From Hevea brasiliensis (lineage: Eukaryota > Streptophyta > Magnoliopsida > Malpighiales > Euphorbiaceae): 64,000 nucleotides of DNA. This document shows positions 47,484 through 59,057 of this stretch, one piece after another. The notes under the pieces were generated by a model that searched no databases, was not told the DNA's origin, and was given only the letters and a program-made list of their open reading frames with translations. The stretch lies in the NCBI RefSeq assembly GCF_030052815.1, contig NC_079507.1, forward strand, positions 58,221,119-58,285,118, given 5' to 3'. Every line of letters begins with the position of its first letter. Position 1 is the stretch's first letter. Both the position numbers and the translations under genes were made by a program.

Positions 47484-50102
47484 AGTTGTATGGCATGCGT
47501 TGTATGAAAGGGAGATGTTGGAAGTTAGGGTTTTACATGAAAATTTAGGGTTGATGATATATCAGTTAAATGAGGTGGTTGAGGTAATTTATTGACCATT
47601 TGATATGGTTTGACCATGAATTGAAGTTTGGATGTTAATTAAATTGTGGAATTGGAAGTGTTGTTTTTAGTGCAGGAATTATTGACCCTAAGTCCAGTAT
47701 GATTAGGTAGTCATAAGTAGAGCTACATTACTCCAATTAGTGTGAGGCCAATTGGAGATAAAACGTAGGACATAATGCCATATTTTTCATGAAGAGACCC
47801 TGCCCAGAAACTAAACAGAAAATGACCTAAAATTGGCTTGAATCCGGGTAACTACATGTTGGACTTGGAAAAATGACTATATAAACAGTAAATGTTCAAA
47901 TGGGCATAACTCACTGTAGGAAGCTCCAATTGAGCTGATTTTTTAACCTATGAAAAGCTTAGACATAGGAGAACATTTCATATGCAGAACTTAGAGCCAA
48001 ATTCTATCCTTAACCCAACAATTTGCTAGTCCAAGTTGGGTCAGCAAATCTAACCAGAACCAAAACCTAACCTGAAATTCTAGACATTGATCATACTCGA
48101 CCAGTTTGGCAAAAATATCGTAACTTAGTCCACAAAACTGTAAATGCAGTGAATCCAAAGCCAAAACCTCCATAAGACCTAGAACTATAATTTTGGTGTT
48201 TTAACCAAAACCCAGAACGTAATGGAGCTTGGACAATTTGCTAGGACAAGTCAGTACTTCCAATCCTGGATATCCTGAACTTGAACCAAAATGCCATTTG
48301 ACCTCTGGACAGTAGTTAAATCATAACTCTCACTAGAAAACTCCAATTGGGATGAACTAAACTGTTCTGGAAACATAAGAAACAAGATTCTAACTTTGGT
48401 TTAGGAACTTTACTCAAATTTTGAGTGTAAGGACCCTAAAATGGGAATTGTAAACACTGACCTGAACCTGAAATCATGAATATAAAGGGTTCATGAGTCT
48501 AGGTAAGTTAATTAGCCATAACTCACCCTACACAAACTAAAACTTAGTGATTCTTAAACCTATGTGACCCTAAGACATAGGGGAACAACTCATATGGAGG
48601 ACATTAGGCCTAAATATGACTGTAACATGTCCAAATGGTTAGACAAATTTTAGATTCTAGAATCTGCTTGGTTCTGGAACAGTAATGAGTTAATGGACCA
48701 GTCTTGGAAAATTGACCATAACTTGAGTTTTAAAATTGGAAATGACATGATTCAAAAAGAAAAATAAAGATAAGACATATAGGAACAACTTCCATGAAGG
48801 AAGTGTGGCCAAACAGAGTGTACAACTTGACTAATTTGCTTGGTGAAGTTAAGACACCAATCCTGGATTCATGAAATCTTTTACAAAATAACTTAAGTTG
48901 TAAATGCAATTTACCTTACATGGGTTAATGAACACATAAGGGATGCAAATATGTACTTGGGACTTATGTTTCCCATTATAAATAATATGAAAATGCTATG
49001 AAACACAAATAGTGCATACACGAAATAATGAAACTATGAGTGCTTAAAATTACTAATTTGCCCAATGTATGCCTAGACTTATGTGTATAGGTTGGATCAA
49101 TTGGTATACCAATTAAGGACCACAGATTGCAATACTATTTATATGAATGATCATTGATAGACAACATATGTCTAATATGATTATTCTTCTGGCTTTATGC
49201 CTGTCCGTTAGCCTTGTGCCTGACATGACATGATGTATACTTGATAGACACACAGGGTGTCTAACTAGTGTACTCCCGTGCATCCAGTCCTAACAATCTG
49301 TTATAGGTTACTTGAGCATTGAAATGAATTAAAAAGATTGTATTCAGAAACCCAAGAAAAGTGAAAATACAGTAACAATAACATATGAATATATAAAAAT
49401 CCTAATGAATTAGAACACTCCTACAGAGCAATAAAAATACGCAGTGATCTATAATTGATAAATATATATATATATATTTTTATATATATAACACTACACA
49501 CATAAAATAGTTGCTTGTATTTATTTAATTTATTTTTATTTTATTTTGTGCACCACTAAGCATATCGCTTAGCACGTTGGTTTTCCACGCGTAGGTACTG
49601 GAGAGACTGACCAGTGGAGTCCAAATTGAGATTTTAAGCAGATATATATTAGAGTGGAAGTCACCTCAGCAGTGTATATTGGTAGGGCCCACGGTTACCA
49701 GTTGTATACTCATTTTTGTTCATTGTATATAAGGAAGCTTGTAATCATATTTTGGGCTTGTATAATAAATTATAAACTATGTACATGAATTTTATTAATG
49801 AAATGAAATGTATTTTATAAGAAATGTTATATGAGTATTTGATGATATGAAATGGATAATACTTGAGATATTAAAATATTGATATGAGATGTTTTAAAAT
49901 AGGAAATTGTTTTTAATAAGTGAATAGTGAAATACACCAAATGCTAATAAAACAAGGGAGACTCCGTCCATTTCCCCATTTGAAAAAAAAAAAGAACACA
50001 AGATTAATAATGGATAAGACAAAATAAGATGATAAGGTGTTTCGGCACAGAATGTGGCACACCTTGCTCGGCTACACTGTAGACCGTGTAAGGGGTGTTA
50101 CA
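47484..50102 (+). repeat. E2 left LTR, segment 3
   Basis: Continues from AGTTG and matches 52951-55666, ending GGTGTTACA at 50102. It includes a short (TA)n tract near 49463-49492 that is longer in the right LTR. No genes; minus ORF 47991-48173 is chance. Confidence 0.9.
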
Positions 50103-50107
50103 TTTAG

Positions 50108-50119
50108 TGGTATCAGAGC
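50108..50119 (+). promoter_or_regulatory. Primer binding site of E2
   Basis: TGGTATCAGAGC, five bases after the LTR end. Same initiator tRNA-Met type as family A. Establishes plus orientation. Confidence 0.9.
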
Positions 50120-50229
50120 AATAGTTTAGGCAGTCCTAGGCCTAGATAGATAGAAAGACATAGTGTGCATAACATGCATGGGCCTTTATTTTGGAGTCGA
50201 AGTGACACTAATATAGATATATTCTCTTG

Positions 50230-51330
50230 TCTATTTTAGAGGATTGATAGAGTCTGATCCTTCAGAGCAAGGGTTTTTTAGACCTAAGGAGGAGGAGGTT
50301 GGTAGTCATGTACCTGTCTACAGTCAGGGACGAGACAGGAGAGAGGAGTCATCTCATGGTGCCGTTGGGAGGGCACAACAGGCGTTCTTGGAGCAGATGA
50401 CTCAGATGCTCCAATAGGTTACCAGAGCCATACCACAGCCACAACCACCACCACCGCCACAGCCATAGCCACAACCACAGCTTGTACAAAGGTCCCTACT
50501 AGAGAAGTTGAAAAAGTATGGGGCCGTCAACTTTAAGGGTAAGAAGGGAGACGACTCAGCCACTGCTGAGCATTGGCTAGAGCAAACTGAGAGGGTATTG
50601 CAGCAGCTACACTGCACACCAGAGCAATAATTGGAGTACGCTCTATGGTTACTATAAGAGGATGCCTACCAGTGGTGGGTTACGATGTCCAGAGTGGTAC
50701 TGTCGGCAATGCTTACCTGGGACTTCTTCTTGACTGAGTTTAAGAAGAAGTATATCAATCATGTATACTTGAAGGCCAAAAGGAGAGAGTTCTTAACTTT
50801 GAGGCAGAAGCAGCTAACAGTTTCTGAGTATGAGAGGGAGTTTGTGAGACTAAGCAGATATGCCTAGAAGATGATGCCTATAGAGGTAGACTAGTGTTGT
50901 AGGTTCGAGGATGGGCTAAATGATAACATCAGACTTCTAGTGACGACACTTCGGCTTACAAACTTCTCACAGTTAGTGGTTGCAGCTCTCAATGTGGAGA
51001 GAGTACGAGATGATGAGCATTCCAAAGGGATAGACAACGGAAGAGAGGTTCTGGACCCACGCAGTCTAGTACATCAGTTCCTGATAGTAAGAAGCCCAAG
51101 GGTTCCTAGGGCTAGGGCCAGAGACAGAGGTCTCAATCTACTCAGAAGGGAGGTCAGTCTAGAGTAACAGTAGGGAGTTCTCCAGACACAACAGTAGGGG
51201 AATTAGCCCCAATACCACTATGTACCTACTGTGGGAGGAGGCACCAAGGAAAGTGTTGACTGTTGACTAGGGGATGCTTCCAATGTGGAGCTACTGATCA
51301 TTTTCTAGGGGATTGTCCCCATAGGAGTGT
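50230..51330 (+). pseudogene. E2 gag (decayed)
   Basis: Plus-strand gag with Gln/Pro-rich N-terminus, LEKLKKYGAVNFKG, ATAEHWLEQTERVL, EDAYQWW, FFLTEFKKKYI and SEYEREFVRLSRYA, then a CCHC knuckle CFQCGATDHFLGDC (51271-51312). Most of it stays in one frame but carries several TAG/TAA codons, for example near 50413, 50467, 50627 and 50866, at places where CAA, CAG or TGG is expected. Related to the Tekay/Del gag. Not functional. Confidence 0.85.
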
Positions 51331-52069
51331 TTTCACTGCCCCACCATAGACTGAGAGATCTGCCCCCGCAGCACAAAGGGGTAGATGACTTGTGAGGCCA
51401 AAAGATGTGGGTACATCACAGAGACCTGCTTTTAAGACTGTTGAGCGGCCCGAGGCCGGAGTAACACCTCGAGTATATGCTATGAGGGCTCAGAAGGAGC
51501 CAGATCCGACAGACGTTATCAGAGGTACATTTTTTCTTTATGATACCTTTTTATATGTATTGATAAACTCTGATTCTACTCATTCCTATATATGCATTAT
51601 ACCCCCTGTTGATAGAGGCATATAGATAGATGGGTTAGAAGAGGACATACTTGTCACTAACCCTTTAGGCCATAGTGTGATGGTGATGAAAGTCTATAAG
51701 GGTTGTCCCTTGACAATACAAGTAAAGGAGTTTCCGGCTAACTTGATTGAGCTACTATTTCACGAGTTTGATGTGATATTGGGTATGAGTTGGTTATCAC
51801 GTCACCAGGGGATGGTAGATTATTAGCTGAAGAGGATCACATTAAAGATAGCAGATGGAGATGAGAAGGAGACTGTATATGAGATGAAAGAAGATGGGTG
51901 CAGAACTGGTTAAGGATAAGATTGTAGAGCCAGATTTAGTAAGACAGACTAAGGAGAAAGTGAAGCATCATAACATAGAGAAGGTGACATGGGAGAGCGA
52001 GGAGACGATGAGACAGTAGTTTCCTCAGCTTTTCATGTCAGGTAAATTTCGAGGACGAAATTTTTATTT
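51331..52069 (+). pseudogene. E2 protease remnant; RT, RNase H and integrase absent
   Basis: A protease start VLINSDSTHSYI (51571-51606) stands where VLIDSGSTHSYI is usual, so catalytic D and G are both lost. Its C-terminal end DVILGMSWLSRHQG (51770-51811) follows. About 150 bp later the sequence is already at the Tekay-type terminal segment 'ttcgaggacgaaa' (52048) before the polypurine tract. No RT, RNase H or integrase motif is present, so about 3-4 kb of pol is missing. Confidence 0.8.
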
Positions 52070-52081
52070 AGAGGGGAAGAT
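52070..52081 (+). promoter_or_regulatory. Polypurine tract of E2
   Basis: AGAGGGGAAGAT directly before the right LTR start TGTAACGCC. Confidence 0.85.
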
Positions 52082-54991
52082 TGTAACGCCTCAGACTTTT
52101 GTGCTCTGAATAGTGTCATATTCAGTCACTGAATAGTACTATTCAAAGCCAGTTGAGGACCAAAAATAAGATGAAAAATAAAATGAAATAAGTAGTATAA
52201 AAATCAAAGTGAACATCGGGTTATGGACTTAATCGGTATTATTAAAAAAGATTGACTATAACCCGATGAGGGGTATTTTGGTCATTTGACATCCAGAGTT
52301 GACTTTTGACCTAAATATCTACTAAAATGAGTGACATTAAAATTTTGAAAATGCATTAAAAATATGAAGAACATATGGTAACATAGAAGGGGATATAGAT
52401 GGAAATAATGAAATTGTCATAAATATAATAATTATAATTAATTCTTTAATTAGAAAAAAAGAAAAAAATAATATGACACATAATTATATAAAGAGACAAA
52501 TGAATTTAATTCATTCTTATCTAATTGCATCACCTTCTTTTTCCTTGGAGTGTTGGCCGAACCACCATTGAAGCCATCTTCCACCATTTTTCAAGCTTTC
52601 AAGCTTTATTTCTCTAGGCAATCTCACCATATTTCCATAACTCTCCAACATTAAACCTTCATCTCTCACCTTGGAGAAGCTAGTGGTAGCAAAAAAAAGA
52701 AAAAAAGGAAACTATTGAAGATTTATAAGGTCAAAGAATTGGTCCATCAAGGTTAGTGCCTATTCTTGCTTCCTTCCTTCTTTAATCTTTGAAATTGAGT
52801 TGAAATGAGTTGATATTGCATGAAAATGAAAGAAAATGATGGGTATATATGGAAGAGAAAATTCGGCAGCCATGGGAGAAGTGAGAGTTTGATGGTTTTG
52901 ATTGATTTAAATTTGTTTAGTAATGGTAATTGATGAGTATCCATGTATTAGAAGTTGTATGGCATGTGTTGTTGAAAGGGAGATGTTTGAAGTTAGGGTT
53001 TTGCATGAAAATTTAGGGTTGATGATATATTGGTTAAATGAGGTTGTTGAGGTAATTTAATGATCATTTGATGTGGTTTGACCATGAATTGAAGTTTGGA
53101 TGTTGATTGAATTGTGGAATTGGAAGTGCTATTTTTGGTGTAGGAATTTTGGACCCTAAGTCCAGCATGATTAGGTAGCTATAAGTAGAGTTACATTGCT
53201 CTAATTGGTGCGAGGCTAATTGGAGATGAAACTTAGGACATAATGCCATATTTTTCATGAAGAGACCCTACCCAAAAACTGAACACAAAATGACCTAAAA
53301 TTGGCTTGAATCCGGGTAACCACATGCTGGACCTAGAAAAATGACTGTATAAACAGTAAATGTTCAAATGAGCATAACTCATTGTAGGAAGCTCCAATTG
53401 AGCTAATTTTTGAACCTATGAAAAGCTTAGACATAGGAGAACATTTCATATGAAGAACTTAGAGCCAAATTCTATCCCTAACCTAACCAATTTGCTAGTC
53501 AAATTTGGGTCATCAAATCTGACCAAAACCAGAACCTGACCTGAAATTCTGGACATTGATCATACGACCAGTTTGGCAAAAATGCCATAACTCAGTCCAC
53601 AAAACTGCAAATGTAGTGAATCTAAAGCCAAAACCTCCATAAGACCTAGAACTACAATTTTGGTTTTTTCACCAAAACTTAGAACTTAACGGAACTTGGA
53701 CAATTTGCTAGGACAATTCAGTACTTCCAATCCTAGATTTCCTGAACTTGAACCAAAATGCCATTTGACCTCTGGATAGTAGTTAAATCATAAGTCCCAC
53801 TAGGAAACTCCAATTGGGATGAGTCAAACTATTCTGGAAACATAAGAAACAAGACTCCAACTTTGGTTTAGGAACTTTACTCAAATTTTGAGTGTAAGGA
53901 ACCTAAAATGGGAATTGTAAACACTGACCTGAACCTGAAATCCTAAATGTACCGGGTTCATGAGTCCTAGTCAGTTAATTAGCCATAACTCACCCTACAC
54001 AACCTAAAACTTAGTGATTCTTGAACCTGTGTAACCCTAAGACATAGGGAAACAACTCATATGAAGGACATTAGGCGTAAATATGACTGTAAGATGTCTA
54101 AATAGTTAGACAAATTTGGGATTCTAGAATCTGCTTGGTTCTAGAACAGTAATGAGTCAATGGACTAGTCCTGGAAAATTGACTATAACTTGAGTTCTAA
54201 AACTAAAAATGACATGATTCAAAAAGAAAAATAAAGATAAGACATAAAGATAAGACATAGAGAAACAACTTCTATGAAGGAAGTGTGGCCAAACAGAGTG
54301 TACAACTTGACCAATTTGCTAGGTGAAGTTAAGACACCAATCCTGGATTCATGAAATCTTTTACAAAATAACTTAAGTTGTAAATGCTATTTACCCTACA
54401 TGGGTTAATGAACACATAAGGGATGCAAATATGTACTTGGAACTTATGTTTCCCATTATAAGTAACATGAAAATGCTATAAAACACAAATAGTGCATAAC
54501 GTGAAATAATGAAACTATAAGTGCTTAAAATTACTATTTTGCCCAATATATGCCTAGACTTATGTGTATAGGTTGGTTCAACAGGTATACCAATTAAGGA
54601 CCACAGATTGCGGTACTGCTTATATGAATGATCATTGATAGACAACATATGTCTAATATGATTATTCTTTTGCTTTATGCCTGACATGATATGATTACTG
54701 GCTTTTACGCCTCACATGATTTTTGGCTTTATGCCTGCCCGCTAGCCTTATGCTTGACATGACATGATGTATATTTGGTAAACACACAGGGTGTCTAATT
54801 AGTGTACTCCCATGTATCCAGTCCTAACAATCTATTATAGATTACTTGGGCATTGAAATGAATTAAAAAGATTGTATTCAGAAACCCAAGAAAAGCGAAA
54901 ATATAGTAACAGTAACATATGAATAGATAAAAATCCCAATGAATTAGAACACTCCTACAGAGCAACAAAAATACACAGTGACCTATAATTG

Positions 54992-55052
<61 letters not shown>

Positions 55053-55666
55053 AAACTACACACATAAAATAGTTGCTTGTATTTATTTAGTTTATTTTTA
55101 TTTTATTTTGTGCATCACTAAGCATATCGTTTAGTGCGTTAGTTTTCCACGCGTAGGTGCTGGAGAGACTGACCAGTAGAGTCTAGATTGAGATTTTGAG
55201 TAGATCTGTACTAGAGTGGGAGTTGCTTCAGCAGTATATATTGGTAGGCCCCATGGTTACCAGCTGTATATTCATTTTTGTTCATTGTATATAAGGAAGC
55301 TTGTAATCATATTTTGGGCTTGTATAATAAATTATAAACTATGTACATGAATTTTATTAATGAAATGAAATGTATTTTACAAGAAATGTTATATGAGTGT
55401 TTGATGATATGAAATGAATATGTACTTGAGATATTGAAATATTGATATGAGATGTTTTAAAACAGAAAATAATTTTTAACAGGCGAATAGTGAAATACGT
55501 CAAATGCTAATAAAACATAAGAGACTCCGTCTGTTTCCCCATTTGAAAAAAAAAAAAGAACACAAGATTAATTATGGATAAGACAAAATAAGATGATAAG
55601 ATGCTCCGACACAGAATGTGACACACGTTGCTCGGCGCCACTGCAGATCGGGTAAGAGGTATTATA
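52082..55666 (+). repeat. E2 right LTR (3.59 kb)
   Basis: Uninterrupted copy that lets the broken left LTR be reassembled. It starts TGTAACGCC and ends GGTATTATA (decayed from GTGTTACA), followed by ATGAC (55667-55671), identical to 19869-19873. It contains a long (TA)n run at 54996-55040 and poly-A near 55546. No gene. Confidence 0.92.
54996..55053. repeat. (TA)n microsatellite
   Basis: About 22 TA units followed by an interrupted TA tract. In the left E2 LTR the same site (49463-49492) has far fewer units, so it has expanded or shrunk since insertion. Confidence 0.95.
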
Positions 55667-55671
55667 ATGAC

Positions 55672-56550
55672 GGCCTAAGGCACAAGTGTGTCCAGTGCTA
55701 GTGATATCCGCTTATCCAGTCCAGTCAGTCTGTTATAGGTTACTTGGGCATTGAAAAGTATTAATGAGATTAAATATGTGTTGAAATAAAGTAAGGAAAT
55801 TGAATATCAAGATAAATAAAAAGAAAGAACCCAGTAAAATAAATGTCACCAAAAATTAGCAAAATGAAGAAAGATATTCAAAATCTTTATATGATTAACC
55901 AATAATGTGCTAGAAAGAGTTGATATCTGAAATCTTACTTTTATTTATATATTATATCTTCATTGTATTATTGCACCATTAAGTAGAAATGCTTAGCGCG
56001 TTAGTTTTTCCACCCGTAGGTACTGAAGATAAAGCCTAGTAGACATCAGACTGGAATTTTGAAGTCTGGATCTGCACTAGTGTCCAGCGTGTCACCTCAC
56101 TCTAGCAGTGCATTTTGGTAGGGCCCATGAGCCATATTAGTGTATTTTTGTACATTGTAAATATTTATTAAGTTGTAATGTAAATTATAAATTTGTGTAA
56201 TTAATTTATACATGATGTAAATTAATGAACTTAATAAATTTCATGTATGAATTTATTATGAAATGGATGTGATTGGAAATGGTTTTATGATTTGAATTAG
56301 AGAATGATGATGAGATTTTTAGTTGGAAAGATATGATTATTGAAGAGATATTAAACAAGTGATTAAATTAACAGGTCACAACTTAATAAAACAGAAGAGA
56401 CTCCATCAATTTTCCAATTTGAATATTTTGATTTAATTAATAATGAGATTGAAATTAATAATGAATAAAGCAAGACAAGATAAGGCGCTCTGGCACAGAA
56501 TGTAACATTCCTTGATCGGTTACATTGTAGATCGGGTAGTGGGTGTTATA
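55672..56550 (+). repeat. E1 solo LTR, right part
   Basis: Resumes the E1 LTR after the E2 target duplication and ends GGGTGTTATA, followed by ATTAG (56551-56555), the partner of 17299-17303. Blocks such as 'acctgggcattgaaa', 'cgcgttagtttt' and 'ggtagggcccat' are shared with the E2 LTR end, showing common ancestry. Confidence 0.85.
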
Positions 56551-56555
56551 ATTAG

Positions 56556-57733
56556 ACTTCATTAGTACAATTAGAAGAATATTTTTTACAATATATACAT
56601 ATTGACTTCAAAATTTTTTTTTTGGACCCGCCGTTGAATAAGAGAGATAAGCGTATAATGCCTTATGAGGGTAAAGCTACGACTTTCATGAATTTTGCCA
56701 TTTCTATCTCCAAAATATTGTGCAATTGTTTTTAATGCGGAAACTAAACCCAAGTGGTTAACTCCAATAGAGATTTGAAGTATTTTCCTCTGACTTTTTA
56801 CAGAGAAAATTCTCTTCTTTTCTCTTTTGTTCCTAAGACGTTTGGCCTCCTAATTTGTGATCCAGATAGGGAGGGCTTCCTTACCAATTCAGAGAGTGGT
56901 TTCTCCCTTCCCAATTTCTCACATGTCCTAGTTGGGTGTAAATATAGATTTTTATTTTGTAGCTTTTGTGTGCAAATTTGTGGAGAGGCCACTACGAGGG
57001 ACTTTGTAGGTGATTTGCATTGTGAACGATTGAGAGATGTACTCATTTCATGTTTGTTAAGGAAATCTTATGAAACAGACATGGTCGGTTGGGTAGCCCA
57101 ACAAAAAGTTGCAATGTCATTTTGAGGAGTTGTACCTACCTTATGGGTACTCTCATCAAATAAAGCTTTAGTTGACTGACCCTACTGCTCAAATCTCTTC
57201 ACAAATCTCAGAGGCAAGTTCTGGTTCTACGCTGCTCTGAAGGTCTCCTTATTGTTTTGGAAGACAATAGGGATAAGTGTTCAGTTGGTTTGGTTTAAAA
57301 TCAAACACAAAACTAAAATAACTAAAATCACTAAAAATTAAACCGAACCGAACGAAAAAACTAAATGGAATCAAAATAAACCAATTCAGTTCATTTTGAT
57401 TCGATTTAGTTGTTGGTTTGGATTTTTGTGCTTTTTCTTAGGAGCATCTTGTGGTCATCTTTATCCTTTGCTTTTAAGATTTTCCAGCCATTAAAAAGGT
57501 AAAATATAGGTAATAAATTTTCAGCACAATTGCAATTGAAATAATTCAAGACACAAAGCTTTAAAGCAAACGTACACTGTGATCAACTTACAAATATATG
57601 ACCTGATCATTGAGACATTTAAAGCAAACATTTATAGCAACCAAAAATTTAAAATCAAAGTAGGTGAGGAGATGACAATGGGTGAAATAGGTGCGCAAGT
57701 GTGTCATGTAGCTGAAGAGAATCGAGTCACCAA
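56556..57733. other. Host intergenic DNA right of the nested block
   Basis: Contains a 123-residue plus-strand ORF (56754-57125) with no recognisable domain and no nearby splice partners; I do not call it a gene. From about 57270, AT-rich 'aaccgaaccgaac' and 'ggtttggttt' sequence begins, typical of plant DNA-transposon remnants. Confidence 0.45.
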
Positions 57734-58139
57734 TAGGGATGGGCATTGCTCCTGAGCCCGATCTGACCCGTTTTGCACCAGATTAATTTTCCCCAACTCC
57801 AATATTGTGGGCTGGGGGTAGGGTGAAGGTCCCCCCACTCCAAATCCCCCGACTCTGGCATAATAATATATTATTATTAGTTTTTATAAAAAAAATGTAT
57901 TTTTACATATTTATATATTTAAATATTATAATTTAACAATATATATAGATATATTATTAAAATTATGTTTAAAACTTATATTTCTACCTTATAATTTACT
58001 TTTTAATAAATAAATTTTTAATATATAATAATATATTTAAAAAAATCTCCACCGGGAAACTCGCCCCGACTCTGAACTCCTGTGGGGCAGGGATAAGGGA
58101 AGCAATCCCAACCCATGACCTACCCCATTGCCAACTTTA
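57734..58139. mobile_element. hAT-like MITE remnant (about 406 bp)
   Basis: Left end TAGGGATGGGCA; right end reads TAAAGTTGGCAA in reverse complement, so the inverted repeats are imperfect. GC-richer arms ('cctgagcccgatctgacccg' and 'actcgccccgactctgaact') surround an AT-rich core with no ORF. Flanking 8-mers (GTCACCAA, GTAATTGA) match only weakly. Confidence 0.45.
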
Positions 58140-58238
58140 GTAATTGACATCCAGTAGCAGCAAAAGACAATTAAAAGAAAACATAACTATTGAGGGTTAT
58201 GGAAGTAGAGTTGTAAGGATTAAGGGGGCACATGCAAC

Positions 58239-58781
58239 TATGGCTGTGCAAAATTCTTGGAGGTCTCGAAGCAAACCAAAAAATTGTACCAAACCAAAGT
58301 TTTTTTTTTTTTAATACTTTTATTCGGTTCTAATTCTTCACTAAGAATTCAATTCAAATCGAACTAGAACTATACCGAACTGGAACCATATCGGACTAGT
58401 TTTAGATGTATTGTATACTTTCAATATATATATATACATATATATATGTTAATTCTTATTTATATTTATATCTTATAGTTAAATATTATATAATTAAGAA
58501 ATAGTTAAGATGTATATAATATAATATATTATGTATTAATAATCAAATTCAAAACTTAAATGCTAATTTAAGTATGACTTTTTAAGAAAATAATTATATA
58601 AAATTATTTTAAGAATTATGAATCGAACTGAAACTGTACCGAACCAAACCAAAACCAAAGAACCGAGAACTACACCATACGGAACCGAAATAATGAAGAA
58701 CCAAACTGGAATTGCACTAAAATTTTGGTTCAGTTTTGATTTTAAGCAGGCCTTGAACTGAATTAGAACCACACACCCCTA
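58239..58781. mobile_element. hAT-like MITE (543 bp)
   Basis: Terminal repeats TATGGCTGTGCA and, reversed, TAGGGGTGTGTG. Flanking 8-mers CATGCAAC (58231-58238) and TATGCAAT (58782-58789) agree at six of eight bases, fitting an aged hAT target duplication. The interior holds 'accgaac/ccaaacc' stretches and AT-rich sequence, no ORF. Confidence 0.6.
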
Positions 58782-58789
58782 TATGCAAT

Positions 58790-59001
58790 GTCGACTGCAT
58801 AAGAGAGAGAGCTAGAGCTTGAAGAAAACAAAGGAAGAAGCGTGATAAAGGGATGGGAAGAATCAAGAGGGGGTCAAACGGAGAGAGTAGCAAGTATCCA
58901 TGGCTGTAGTACTAGAATAGACTGGTTCAAACTAGCGATTTCGAATTGAAACTAGCTCGATTTAAGTTTTTTTTTTTAATTATTTTGTTGACATTTTTCC
59001 T

Positions 59002-59057
<56 letters not shown>

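Noticed and set aside
56754..57125. 123-residue plus-strand ORF right of the nested block
   Set aside because: No recognised domain, no supporting exons, repeats on its right; could be a relic but cannot be supported.
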